This document shows positions 1-8,780 of a stretch of 62,386 nt of DNA, piece by piece. Made by a program: the position numbers and the translations under genes. The number at the start of each line of letters is the position of its first letter. Positions within the stretch are counted from its first letter, which is position 1. The notes under the pieces are model-generated. The model was not told where the DNA came from and made no database searches. It worked only from the letters and a program-made list of their open reading frames with translations. Origin of the DNA: Chloroflexota bacterium (lineage in GTDB: Bacteria > Chloroflexota > Chloroflexia > Thermomicrobiales > UBA6265); contig JAEWEG010000004.1 of NCBI GenBank assembly GCA_023389575.1, positions 1 to 62,386 of the forward strand. Direction: 5' to 3'.

Positions 1-301
1 TGTCAGCGATGTCCCGGCGACGCCGGGCGTGTCTGGCAAGGGACGCGGCTGGCGCTACCGGGGTGTCTCGATTGGTAGAAACCGACTACTGCCAGCGTCC
101 AAGGAAGATCCCTTCACGGGTAAGAGCGAGGAGCGATACGCTGCGACTCGCGACCAGCGCACACCGTCGCGAAGACGGTGGCACGAGCAGATACTACCGC
201 CACGACAGGGGAGGGTCAAGCAAGGAAAGGGGTGTGGGCACGCATGCGGGGGCGCGTGAAAGCCGTGTTCGCCGCGCGCCACCCAGGCGAGGCGATGACG
301 A
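1..301. other. No gene recognised at left edge
   Basis: Several frames are open here because of the GC content, but none reads as a recognisable protein. One plus-strand frame is open from the window edge to position 259 and could in principle be the tail of a truncated gene; its arginine- and glycine-rich translation and shifting codon bias argue against that. I saw no tRNA, hairpin or repeat. Confidence 0.4.
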
Positions 302-538
302 TCAGTTGGCGTCTGGCGTGGCCAGGATTCCCGGAAGCTCCGAGGCGGGTGGCGTGCCCGTCACCAGCACGGTTGGCGTGGGATCGGACTCGGGAACGTC
401 CTTGTACAGCCAGCCAAGGTTCGCCGCGATCAGGCCCGCCAGCATGATGCCGAACGCCATGGTGAAGAAGAACACCAGCTCGCGCTTGCCCTGCTCCTTG
501 GGGAAGAATGGAATACGATCCAGGAAGTTGAGATTCAT
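302..538 (-). CDS. Small single-pass membrane protein, hypothetical
   Basis: This 78-residue frame has a charged amphipathic N-terminus rich in F, K, R and E. One hydrophobic segment follows at about residues 22-44, then a Pro/Thr/Ser-rich tail that would lie outside the cytoplasm. The composition (FFF run, GLIAANLGWLY) is natural membrane protein rather than a GC-driven shadow frame. The ribosome site is poor: a GGAG lies about 12 nt before the ATG. I do not recognise a family. It lies downstream of the dehydratase gene on the same strand, about 120 nt away. It may be a small accessory subunit or simply an orphan; no function is assigned. Confidence 0.55.
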   Translation of the reverse strand: MNLNFLDRIPFFPKEQGKRELVFFFTMAFGIMLAGLIAANLGWLYKDVPESDPTPTVLVTGTPPASELPGILATPDAN

Positions 539-658
539 GAGGTGATTGCGCTCCGGATTACCCGCGGGAATGGCTGGATGGTTCGTGGTTGGGCGAACCC
601 CATGTTCCTTGTATACGCGATTTCGCCCGCCAGCGTTGGCACCACTGCACGGTTTGCC

Positions 659-1648
659 TCACCCCGCCAGCACCTTCGCCAGCGTCCCCGGCGCGATGTT
701 GCGGCCGCTCACCACCGCCACCACATCCCCGCGTTCGACCCGTACACGCCCGGCGAGCAGCGCCGCGGTGGTCGCCGCTCCCGCGCCCTCGCCGACGATT
801 CCCTGGGTTGTCGCCAGGTGCCGAATCGCCGCCGCGATTTCCGCTTCGCTGACCCGCACAAGGTCATCGACGTATTGGCCCACCAGCCCAACCGTCACTG
901 AACCCGGTTCCAGGTTTCCGGCCAGCCCATCGGCGAGGGTGTCCGCCACGTCCACCTTCACGATCCGGCCCGCGTCGACGGCGGCGGACATTGCCGTCGA
1001 TGCCTCCGTTTCGACGCCCACCACGCGCACCTCGCGTCCCTGGCCCCGCAATTCCGCCGCGCGGAGGGCGATCCCGGATGCCATCCCACCACCGCCCACT
1101 GGCACCACGATCGTGATGGGGCCGTCGCCAGAAACCTGGGCGGCGACTTCGTCCGCGATGGTCGACTGCCCAGCGATCACCATCTGGTCGTTGTAGCCGG
1201 AGAGGAACACCGCCTCGCCTTCGTGTTCGCGGGCCATTTCCAGCGCGTACGCCTCCGCCTCGTCATAACTTTGTCCATGCCGGATCAGCCGCACCGGTAG
1301 CGCCTCGAGCTTCTCGCGCTTGGCGGGCGAGGCCGATTCCGCGATCACCACGGTGGCCGGGATACCCAGCCGTTGAGACGCCCAGGCGATGCCCAGCGCA
1401 TGATTTCCAGCAGACACCGCCAGCACCCGCTGGTTGGGGGCCAGGTAGGAGAGGGCGGCGATTGCCCCGCGCACCTTGAACGCCCCAGTCGGCTGGAAGC
1501 TCTCCAGCTTCAGCCACCCCGGTCGTCCATCGAAATCCGCGGCAACCAGTGGGGAAGGCGGGAGGTGGCGGGACACAACGTCACGGGCTCGGCCGAGGTC
1601 CGCGGAATCCGGGGCGACAACCTGGCGTTCATGCTCGAATCGGGACAT
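659..1648 (-). CDS. PLP-dependent threonine/serine dehydratase-like enzyme
   Basis: The 329-residue protein belongs to the fold-type II PLP family (threonine dehydratase/serine racemase group). Visible hallmarks are the Schiff-base lysine near residue 58 in GAFKVRGA, the substrate loop SAGNHALG at about 79-86, and the phosphate-binding glycine loop GGGGMASG near 180. There is no C-terminal ACT domain, so it is the short form typical of catabolic threonine dehydratases and serine/threonine racemases, not the allosteric biosynthetic IlvA. Expected chemistry is deamination of L-threonine or L-serine to a 2-oxoacid and ammonia in the cytoplasm; racemase or other beta-elimination activity cannot be excluded. 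It is divergent from the MFS gene at 1890. The start ATG has no clear ribosome site. Confidence 0.85.
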   Translation of the reverse strand: MSRFEHERQVVAPDSADLGRARDVVSRHLPPSPLVAADFDGRPGWLKLESFQPTGAFKVRGAIAALSYLAPNQRVLAVSAGNHALGIAWASQRLGIPATVVIAESASPAKREKLEALPVRLIRHGQSYDEAEAYALEMAREHEGEAVFLSGYNDQMVIAGQSTIADEVAAQVSGDGPITIVVPVGGGGMASGIALRAAELRGQGREVRVVGVETEASTAMSAAVDAGRIVKVDVADTLADGLAGNLEPGSVTVGLVGQYVDDLVRVSEAEIAAAIRHLATTQGIVGEGAGAATTAALLAGRVRVERGDVVAVVSGRNIAPGTLAKVLAG

Positions 1649-1889
1649 GTGTGGAATCGTCCTTTAAGGTGGATACTGGAAGGAGACTGGAGCGTGCGAA
1701 TGGACGGGCGCGCCAGCGCGGTGGTGTTACCCCGCATGCTGGCACTCTAAGAACATCATCTCCCATACCAGCGTCCATACTGACCTGACCAACGGGACTG
1801 CACAACGGTACGACCGCCGGGGTATGGTTAAATCGATGAGCGACATCTAGTGATCGACCGGGTTGTCGGGCGCATTGACGGAGGGTTTC

Positions 1890-3200
1890 ATGCGTAAGCC
1901 CAATGCGTTGCGACGAGGACAATTGGCCGCCATTACCTTCCTGTTCGGCAACGCCGTGTCCATGGTTGGCAACGCCCTGGTGCTGGTCGCCCTGCCCTGG
2001 TTCGTCATCGAAACAACCGGCAGCGCCGCGCGCACTGGCATGGTCGGCATGATATCCGCCCTCCCGGCCCTCGGGGCCGGCATACTCGGCGGTGTCCTGG
2101 TCGACCGGCTTGGCGGTCGCCGCATGAGCGTCATTTCCGACCTCATCAGCGGCCTGGCCGTCGCCCTCATTCCCTTCCTCTACCAGACAACCGGACTCAA
2201 CTTCTGGACCCTCATGCTGCTGGTGTTCATCGGCGCGGCGCTCGATATCCCTGGTGTCACGGCCAAACGGCTGCTCCTGCCCGAGCTCGCCCGCGATTCC
2301 GGCATGCGTGACGAGGCGATCACCTCCGCCTACGAAACCACCCAGGGCGCGTCCTGGATCATCGGCCCGTTGCTCGCGGGCGTGTTGATCGCCCTCATCG
2401 GCACGGTGAACCTGCTCTGGATCACCGCTGGCGGGTTCGTGGTCTCCGCCATTTGTATCGCGCTGTTCTCGCCCGAGGGCCGGCACGTCCATGACCACGA
2501 GGATGGGGCCGTGCTTCCCGAGGTTGGCGCCCTGGCCGAGATCAAGGCGGGACTTCGCTACCTGCGAACCGACGCCTTCCTTCTTTCGCTCGCCTTCGGC
2601 CTGACCCTGATGAACTTCCTCAACGGGCCGTTCTGGGGCGTGGTGGTTCCGGTCCAGATCGAATGGACTTACGGCAACGCATCCCGGTTTGGCCTGCTGC
2701 TCACCATGCTCGGCATCGGCAGCCTCCTCGGCGGAATCGCCTACGGCGCGGTCGGGCACCGGTATCGCCAACACCGTCGCCTCGTCTACCTGATCGGCGT
2801 GACGTCGCTGCCCGCCGTGCTGTGGATATTCGTCCTGAACATCGCCTTCCCGTGGCTGGTCGTGGCGTCGCTGCTCGCGGGGTTGCTCAGTGGTCCCATC
2901 AACCCGCTGCTGGTCAACGTCCGGCTCGAACGAATCCCTCCCGCGCTTCGCGGGAGGGTCTTCGCCACGTTCTCTGGCCTGGCTGGGGCCGCGACGCCAC
3001 TGGGCATGGTCCTTGCCGGCTGGCTGCTGGAGTTCACCGGCGTCCAGACCGGGCTCGTGGTCTTCGCCGTCGTCGCCACAGTGTTCACCGTCGCCCTGTG
3101 GCTCACCCGGCCGCTACAGGAGATGAACCGGAGACCCGCCGCGTCAGCCACTCGCGTGACGTCGAAGCACGCCGCCGGTCAGGACTACGATCCCGCCTGA
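1890..3200 (+). CDS. MFS transporter, drug/siderophore-exporter type
   Basis: This is a major facilitator protein with about 12 hydrophobic segments over 436 residues, related to the MFS_3 group that includes enterobactin-exporter-like proteins. The cytoplasmic loop after TM2 carries a GGVLVDRLGGRR stretch resembling the conserved MFS motif A, and a longer central loop around residues 185-215 splits the two six-helix halves. The ATG at 1890 is chosen because GGAGGG at 1880-1885 lies 4 nt upstream; a TTG at 1863 would add nine residues without support. The substrate is unknown. Its 3' end overlaps that of the convergent ABC ATPase gene by 16 nt. Confidence 0.88.
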   Translation: MRKPNALRRGQLAAITFLFGNAVSMVGNALVLVALPWFVIETTGSAARTGMVGMISALPALGAGILGGVLVDRLGGRRMSVISDLISGLAVALIPFLYQTTGLNFWTLMLLVFIGAALDIPGVTAKRLLLPELARDSGMRDEAITSAYETTQGASWIIGPLLAGVLIALIGTVNLLWITAGGFVVSAICIALFSPEGRHVHDHEDGAVLPEVGALAEIKAGLRYLRTDAFLLSLAFGLTLMNFLNGPFWGVVVPVQIEWTYGNASRFGLLLTMLGIGSLLGGIAYGAVGHRYRQHRRLVYLIGVTSLPAVLWIFVLNIAFPWLVVASLLAGLLSGPINPLLVNVRLERIPPALRGRVFATFSGLAGAATPLGMVLAGWLLEFTGVQTGLVVFAVVATVFTVALWLTRPLQEMNRRPAASATRVTSKHAAGQDYDPA

Positions 3201-4876
3201 TCGATCACCGTCGTCACCGGGAGGTGCGCGAACGGGTTCGGAATCGAACTCAATAGCAACTGGGTGTACTCGTCTTGCGGGTTCGTGATGACCTCATGGG
3301 AATCGCCCTGTTCCACCACCCGGCCCCGGTTCAGTACCATGATCTCGTCGGCCAGCAGCCGCGCGCTGAGCAGGTCGTGGGTGATGTACAGCATGGCGAG
3401 GTTCGTGTCCCGCACCAGCCGGTTCAGGATCTCAAGGATTTCCGACCGAATCGAGACATCGAGCATCGATGTCGGTTCGTCGGCGATCACGATTTCCGGG
3501 TCGGGCGCCAGCGCCCTCGCCACCACCACGCGTTGCCGCTGGCCGCCGGACAACTGGTGCGGGTTCTTGTCGATGAAGCGTTCGGTCGGCGTCAGCCCCA
3601 CCGCCTCCAGCATCTCGATCGCCCTCGCCCTGGCCGCCCGGGCGCTCATCCCCTTGTAGTTCTGGAGCGGCCGCATCAGCGAGTACAGGATCGTGTGGGC
3701 CGGGTTCAGGGCGGAGTAGGGGTCCTGGAACACCATCTGCACGTCGCTCCGGTAATCCTTCAGGCTCCTTCCCCGGAGTGACTTGACGTCGGTCTCGCCG
3801 AACAGGATCGACCCCTCGTCGTGCTTCTCCATGCCCATGATGAGCTTGGCGATGGTGCTCTTGCCGCTGCCGGATTGCCCCACCAGGGCGGTGATCTTGC
3901 CACGTTCCAGCGAGAAGGTGACATCGTCGACGGCGGTGACGCTGCTGGTCTTCAGGCCCCGGCGGCGCGTGAACGTTTTGCCGAGATTGGACACCCGCAT
4001 CACCACCGGACCGTCGGTGGGCCGGGTGGAAGGCTCCGTCGTGGTGTCCACCCGCCCCAGGCTGGTGGTGTGCCCGTCCCCGTCGTCCGGGTCCAGCCAC
4101 AGGTCGCGATAGGCGTCCAGCAACTTGGTGGAGTAGTCATGTTTCGGGTGTTCGAGCAGGTCCCGCGCCGGTTGGGTATCAACGATCCGCCCCTCGTACA
4201 TCACCGCCACCCGGTCGGAGACTTCCATGATCGCCCCCAGGTCGTGACTGATGATCAGCACGGAGAAGCCGGGGTCTCGCTGGAGTTCCTCCAGGTTCTG
4301 CAGGATCGATCGCTGCACAACCACGTCGAGTCCTGTCGTCGGTTCGTCCAGCAACACGAACTTCGGGTTCAGGACCAGCGCCAGCGCCAGGCACACCCGC
4401 TGCTTCATGCCGCCCGAGAGTTCGTGCGGGTAGAACTTCAGGTACTGCGGCTCGATGCTCACCATTTCGAGCACTTCCTCGGCACGGCGGCGGGCGGCCT
4501 TGTCCGACTCGCCGGTGTGCGTCCTGATCACGTCCTGGAATTGGGTTTCGATGTTGATGACCGGGTTCAGCGAGTTCATGCTGCCCTGGAACACCGTCGC
4601 GATGTCCTTCCAGCGCACCCGCCGCAATTCCTCCTCCGACAGGTGGGTGATGTCCTTGCCCTGGAACAGCGCCCGGCCGCCGGTGATCGTGCCGGGCGGG
4701 TCGATCAACCGGAGCGCGGCGTTGCCCAGCGTGGACTTGCCACTGCCAGATTCTCCCACCAGGCCCACGATCTCCCGCTCGCCCACGGCCAGGTTGGCGT
4801 CGATCACGGCCTGAAACGGCGGCCGCCGCTTGGTCATGTAGGTGACGTTGAAATCCTGTACCTCAAGTACGGCCAT
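3185..4876 (-). CDS. Fused double ATPase of a peptide/oligosaccharide ABC importer (DppD-DppF type)
   Basis: One chain of 563 residues carries two complete ABC ATPase domains. The first has Walker A GESGSGKS at about 41-48, signature LSGGMKQRV and Walker B FVLLDEP. The second, from about residue 290, has GQSGSGKST, LSGGQRQRV and IVIADEP. Both contain the C-terminal extensions typical of oligopeptide/nickel/oligosaccharide importers. Fusion of the DppD- and DppF-like subunits is known in the family (GsiA). The start is placed at ATG 4876, behind GGAG and 4 nt after the upstream permease stop; a longer frame to 4924 would overlap that permease. It is the last gene of the LacI-controlled operon. 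As the only importer ATPase in the window, it may also serve other transporters. Confidence 0.93.
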   Translation of the reverse strand: MAVLEVQDFNVTYMTKRRPPFQAVIDANLAVGEREIVGLVGESGSGKSTLGNAALRLIDPPGTITGGRALFQGKDITHLSEEELRRVRWKDIATVFQGSMNSLNPVINIETQFQDVIRTHTGESDKAARRRAEEVLEMVSIEPQYLKFYPHELSGGMKQRVCLALALVLNPKFVLLDEPTTGLDVVVQRSILQNLEELQRDPGFSVLIISHDLGAIMEVSDRVAVMYEGRIVDTQPARDLLEHPKHDYSTKLLDAYRDLWLDPDDGDGHTTSLGRVDTTTEPSTRPTDGPVVMRVSNLGKTFTRRRGLKTSSVTAVDDVTFSLERGKITALVGQSGSGKSTIAKLIMGMEKHDEGSILFGETDVKSLRGRSLKDYRSDVQMVFQDPYSALNPAHTILYSLMRPLQNYKGMSARAARARAIEMLEAVGLTPTERFIDKNPHQLSGGQRQRVVVARALAPDPEIVIADEPTSMLDVSIRSEILEILNRLVRDTNLAMLYITHDLLSARLLADEIMVLNRGRVVEQGDSHEVITNPQDEYTQLLLSSIPNPFAHLPVTTVIDQAGS

Positions 4877-4880
4877 CGCG

Positions 4881-5819
4881 TTACTCCTCTCGAAGGTGGG
4901 GGTTGCTGATGGCGTCAACGCCAAAGTTGATGAAGGTCAGGGAGGTGATGAGCAACGCCAGGCAGAGCCCGGGCGGGATGAGCCACGCCCACATGCCGGT
5001 CAGCAGCGCGCCCGAGTTGTTCGCCCACTGAAGCATGGTGCCCCACGATATCGTCAGCGGATCACCAACGCCGAGGAAGGCGAGGCCCGCCTCCGCGCCG
5101 ATTGCGCCGGCGGCGGCCCCGATGTAGCCGGCCACCACCAGCGAGGTCATGTTCGGCATGATTTCGCGAAACACGATCCTTGGCATGCTGTCGCCGGCGA
5201 AGACCGCCGCCGTGATGTAGTCGCGTTCCTTCAGGGTGATCATCTGCGAGCGCTTGACGCGGGCCCCCCAGGCCCAGCCGGTGATGCCGATCACCACGAT
5301 CACCGTGGTCAGGCCCTTCACTGGCGAGTAGGCGGCGATCACCACCATCAGCGGGAGGGTTGGCACCACCAGCGCCAGGTTGATGAAGAACGAGAGGAAG
5401 TCATCGGCCAGTCCACCGACATAGCCCGCGATCAGCCCGATCACCAGGCCGATGATGGTGGCGAGGCCACCACCGAGAATGCCGACGATGATCGAGGTCC
5501 GTGCCCCGTAAATGAGTTGCGAGAAGATGTCCTGCCCGGCCTGGGTCGTTCCCAGCCAGTGATCCCCGTTCGGCTTCTGGAAGGGAATGAAATCGTTATC
5601 CCGTGGATCGTAGGGCGCCAGCAGGGGCGCGAAGATGGCGACGAAAAAGAAGAATCCCAGCAGGAACAGTCCGAACCGCGCCTTGCGGTTTTGCCAGATG
5701 ATCCGGAGCCAGCCCGGAACCGGTATCCGGGATGTCGATTCCTCCAGGTCGCCGGCCGCTGATTGCAGATCTGGTTCCAGCCCCTCTTCGCCGGGGAGTT
5801 GGCCTTCCTGGTATGCCAT
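4881..5819 (-). CDS. ABC importer permease, DppC type
   Basis: This 312-residue inner-membrane permease has the DppC/OppC layout: a cytoplasmic N-terminus, TM1 near residues 48-70, a periplasmic loop with the family sequence HWLGTTQAGQDIFSQLIYGARTS, then five membrane segments. The EAA coupling loop (around EIMPNMTSLVVAGYI) contacts the ATPase. It pairs with the DppB-type permease encoded just upstream; the stop of that gene and this ATG overlap by 1 nt (TAATG), suggesting translational coupling. GGAGGAG precedes the start. Linkage to a GH35 beta-galactosidase suggests an oligosaccharide rather than a peptide substrate, but this is inference. Confidence 0.93.
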   Translation of the reverse strand: MAYQEGQLPGEEGLEPDLQSAAGDLEESTSRIPVPGWLRIIWQNRKARFGLFLLGFFFFVAIFAPLLAPYDPRDNDFIPFQKPNGDHWLGTTQAGQDIFSQLIYGARTSIIVGILGGGLATIIGLVIGLIAGYVGGLADDFLSFFINLALVVPTLPLMVVIAAYSPVKGLTTVIVVIGITGWAWGARVKRSQMITLKERDYITAAVFAGDSMPRIVFREIMPNMTSLVVAGYIGAAAGAIGAEAGLAFLGVGDPLTISWGTMLQWANNSGALLTGMWAWLIPPGLCLALLITSLTFINFGVDAISNPHLREE

Positions 5820-6814
5820 TAGCTCTCTCCTCCCCGTCGAACGCGTGGATCAATGACGCCGTAGAACATGTCGGCCAGGAAATTGGCGGTCAGCACGCCG
5901 ACCGTCATGAACAGGAAGATCGCCTGCATCAGCGGATAGTCGCGATTGCCCAGCGCATCGAACATCAGTTGTCCCATGCCGGGGTAGTCGAAGATTTGCT
6001 CCACGAAGATCGAGCCGCCAACCAGGGCGCCGAGCGAGATGGCGAACGCCGTGACGTTCGGCAGGATCGCGTTGCGGGCGCCGTACATGAGCGCGATGTG
6101 GCGCTCCCGAAGCCCCTTCGCGCGGGCGAGGCGGGTGTAGTCCTCACCAAGTACCTGCACCATGGTGTTGCGCATGCCCATGATCCAGCCGATCGGGCCG
6201 GTCACCATCAGGCAGAGCGCGGGCAGCAGGCTGTAATACAGCACGCTGCGAACGAACTCCACGTTCCAGCCCGGGCTGACGCTGCCACTGTATCCACCGC
6301 CATCGGGAAACCACTTCAGTTCGAACGCGAACACGTACAGGAACATCATGCCCAGCCAGAAGAAGGGAAGGGTGCCGATGAAACTCGCGCCGATGGTGAG
6401 GATGGTGTCGAACTTGCCGTTGCGTCTCCACGCCGCCCACGTTCCCAGCAGCGTGCCGATGATGAATGACAGGACATGCGTCACCCCAACCAGCACCAGT
6501 GTCCAGGGCAGGGCCTCGCCGATCATGTGGGTCACGGTGTAGGGCATATAGCTGTACGAAATGCCGAACTCGCCGCGCATGATGGCGCCGAGGTAGTCGA
6601 TGTATTGCCGCCACATTGGGTCGTCCGGCACGCCCAGCATCAGGCGAATCGCCTCCACCTGGCGTGGATCGACCGCCTGGTTGCTCCCCACGATCCGCGA
6701 GACGATCGCCTCGGCCGGATCGCCGCCCTGAATCCGCGGGATGATGAAATTGAGCGTCGCCGCCGCCCACAGGGTCAGGAGGAAGAACGCGATCTTGCGT
6801 GCGAAATAGGCCAT
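5819..6814 (-). CDS. ABC importer permease, DppB type
   Basis: The 331-residue protein shows the DppB/OppB pattern. TM1 comes directly after a short basic N-terminus, followed by the large periplasmic loop with a GVPDDPMWRQYIDYLGAI-like motif common in this group. Five further membrane helices follow. The EAA loop is near residues 222-245 (ARAKGLRERHIALMYGARNA), and the end contains the family motif VEQIFDYPGMGQLMFDA. It forms the translocation channel with the downstream DppC-type protein. The ATG at 6814 is preceded by a G-rich ribosome site 7 nt upstream. A 26-bp palindrome separates it from the binding-protein gene. Confidence 0.93.
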   Translation of the reverse strand: MAYFARKIAFFLLTLWAAATLNFIIPRIQGGDPAEAIVSRIVGSNQAVDPRQVEAIRLMLGVPDDPMWRQYIDYLGAIMRGEFGISYSYMPYTVTHMIGEALPWTLVLVGVTHVLSFIIGTLLGTWAAWRRNGKFDTILTIGASFIGTLPFFWLGMMFLYVFAFELKWFPDGGGYSGSVSPGWNVEFVRSVLYYSLLPALCLMVTGPIGWIMGMRNTMVQVLGEDYTRLARAKGLRERHIALMYGARNAILPNVTAFAISLGALVGGSIFVEQIFDYPGMGQLMFDALGNRDYPLMQAIFLFMTVGVLTANFLADMFYGVIDPRVRRGGES

Positions 6815-6830
6815 GGTTGAGTCCCCCCGG

Positions 6831-6856
6831 CCGGAGCCGGCGCGCGCCGGCTCCGG
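6831..6856 (-). terminator. GC-rich hairpin between binding-protein and permease genes
   Basis: A perfect 26-bp palindrome, arms CCGGAGCCGGCGC and its complement, sits between the binding-protein stop at 6887 and the permease start at 6814. There is no T-run on the minus-strand side, so it is more likely an mRNA-stabilising or partial-attenuation hairpin than a full terminator. It would raise binding-protein levels above those of the membrane subunits. Confidence 0.7.
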
Positions 6857-6886
6857 TTTCGCCGCGTTGGGCGAGGTGACGCCGGC

Positions 6887-8668
6887 CTAGCTGGCCGGGG
6901 AGGCTTCGGGTGAGGTCTCCGGCGCCTCGGTGAGAGTCGGAAAGTCCATCGGGCTTTCTTCACCCGGCGGCACCAGGTTGGTCAGGATCAGCAACGGGTC
7001 GGTCTGCTGGGCGTACGGGGTTTCCTCATTCGGCCAGCCCTCGGCGAACTCCGTGCGGTACTGGAACCAGTGGGCGCCGTACCAGATGTCCACGACCGGA
7101 ACCTCGTTGTAGAAGATTTCCTGCAGTTGTTGAACGATCGACAGTTGCTCGTCGGCGTCGCTGGAGGTCCGCAACTGGTCGAGCAGCGCGTCGTAGTCGG
7201 GGTTCTCGTAGCGGATGAAGTTGGTGACCGCGTCCTCTCCGACCGGCGCCGTCATGGCGCTGTGGAAGTTGTCGAAGAAGTTGGCGTGCATGTTGCAGGT
7301 GCCGCCATGCACCATGAAGAAGGTGTCGTAGTTGCCGGATTTCCGGTCCTGGTCGTGGATGCTGCCATCCGGGGTCTCCAGGTTGACGGTGATGCCGAGG
7401 TCCTGAAGCGATTCCTGGACGATCTGGGCGGCCTGGATCCAGTCGGCCCAACCGGCCGGAACCATCATGCGGAACTCAATGGCGTTGCCATCCTTGTCCA
7501 GCATGGTGTCGCCGTCCCAGGAGTAGCCGGCGTCGGTCAGGATTTGCCGAGCGCGGTCCTGGTCCAGCCCAAGGTAGCCCTCGTTCTCGATGTTGGGGTT
7601 CAGCCAGTCGGCCTGGCCAGGCAGCTTGAGCCCGGTCTGGCTCGCCTGGCTAACGTAGCCCAGTTGCGCGTTCTGGATCACCTTGTCGCGGTCAATCGCC
7701 CAGCTGATGCCCTTCCGGAACTCGACATCGTTGAACGGGGCCTTGGCGAGATTCATGCCCAGGCCGATCGACGAACCCTGGGCGTACCAATAGTGATTGT
7801 GATCCGGATCGCGGGCGACGTAGACCTGCTCCACGTTCGGCACGTACATCGCGTTCCAGTCGTACTCGCCCTCGGCCAGCCGCAACTGGTCCGTCTGTCC
7901 CTCGCCAGCCTTGCGCCAGGTCACCTGCTGGACCCGAACGCGGTCCGCCTGCCAGTAGTCCTCGAAGCGGATACCGGTCAGTTGCTCGCCGTTGAATTCG
8001 CCGAACCTGAACGGCCCGGTGCCGACCGGCTGCTCGTTGACAAAGGTCAGGGGATCCTCGACCTGCGACCACTGGTGTTCCGGGAGGATCAGGATGTTGG
8101 GATCGGCCATCCGGAAAAACTCCGGAATCGCGACTTCCTTGAACGAGAAGATGGCGTCGTTGCCCTCGGCCGTCACGCTCTCCAGGTAGGTCCAGGCGCC
8201 GGCGCGGTCGAGCGCCGGATACTCCTTGAGTAGGTTCAGGGTGAAGGCGATATCGTCGGCGCCGAAAGCTTCCCCGTCGTGCCAGGTGACGCCTTCGCGG
8301 GCGGTGAACACCAGCGTCTGGTCGTCCCGCCACTCGTAGGACTGGGCCAGCCAGGGGAGCTCTTCACAACTGTAGTCATTGATGATGTACAGCGGCTCGA
8401 AGAACCAGTTGGACAGCGCGTTGGGCGAATAGGGGTTGAAGTTGATCTGCGGGTTCGAGCCGCCGCCGAAGCTGCCGAGATTCAGGTTCTCGATCATCGG
8501 CTGGTCCTGCGCGCTCCCCAGGCCCGGTAGCGAGCCGAACGCGAGCGCCGCGGCGCCGGCCGCCGACCCCTGGAGCAACCGCCGGCGATTGATCTGGACC
8601 GGACTCGCGCAGGAGTCTCCCCGGCAAGCCTTGGCAAGGTGAATGGACTTGGTGTTCGCCGTCGTCAT
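6887..8668 (-). CDS. Tat-exported solute-binding protein, family 5 (peptide/oligosaccharide)
   Basis: The 593-residue protein is an extracellular binding protein of the DppA/OppA family (SBP_bac_5). A twin-arginine signal lies near residues 20-50 (NRRRLLQGSAAGAAALAF). The body shows family features such as FTAREGVTWHDGEAFGADDI, the WAIDRDKVI helix and a C-terminal IWYGAHWFQYR region. It ends in an EASPAS low-complexity tail. The ATG at 8668 is chosen for the AGGAGA site 7-8 nt upstream; the longer frame to 8794 would run into the LacI gene. It is the first transporter gene of the operon LacI-SBP-DppB-DppC-DppDF. Beta-galactosidase linkage suggests a plant or host oligosaccharide ligand (inference). 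Confidence 0.92.
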   Translation of the reverse strand: MTTANTKSIHLAKACRGDSCASPVQINRRRLLQGSAAGAAALAFGSLPGLGSAQDQPMIENLNLGSFGGGSNPQINFNPYSPNALSNWFFEPLYIINDYSCEELPWLAQSYEWRDDQTLVFTAREGVTWHDGEAFGADDIAFTLNLLKEYPALDRAGAWTYLESVTAEGNDAIFSFKEVAIPEFFRMADPNILILPEHQWSQVEDPLTFVNEQPVGTGPFRFGEFNGEQLTGIRFEDYWQADRVRVQQVTWRKAGEGQTDQLRLAEGEYDWNAMYVPNVEQVYVARDPDHNHYWYAQGSSIGLGMNLAKAPFNDVEFRKGISWAIDRDKVIQNAQLGYVSQASQTGLKLPGQADWLNPNIENEGYLGLDQDRARQILTDAGYSWDGDTMLDKDGNAIEFRMMVPAGWADWIQAAQIVQESLQDLGITVNLETPDGSIHDQDRKSGNYDTFFMVHGGTCNMHANFFDNFHSAMTAPVGEDAVTNFIRYENPDYDALLDQLRTSSDADEQLSIVQQLQEIFYNEVPVVDIWYGAHWFQYRTEFAEGWPNEETPYAQQTDPLLILTNLVPPGEESPMDFPTLTEAPETSPEASPAS

Positions 8669-8780
8669 GTGATTGTTCTCCTGTGTCCCGGCATCAGTCT
8701 CCTCGAGCCACTCGGCTCCGGTTCCTGACTGATTGCCATCTGGATCCGAATACGTCTCCGGCTTCCCAGCGATGGGGTGA

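Noticed and set aside
1629..2774. 381-codon minus-strand frame opposite the MFS gene
   Set aside because: His/Asp/Glu/Gln-rich antisense translation typical of the reverse of membrane-protein DNA; no ribosome site.
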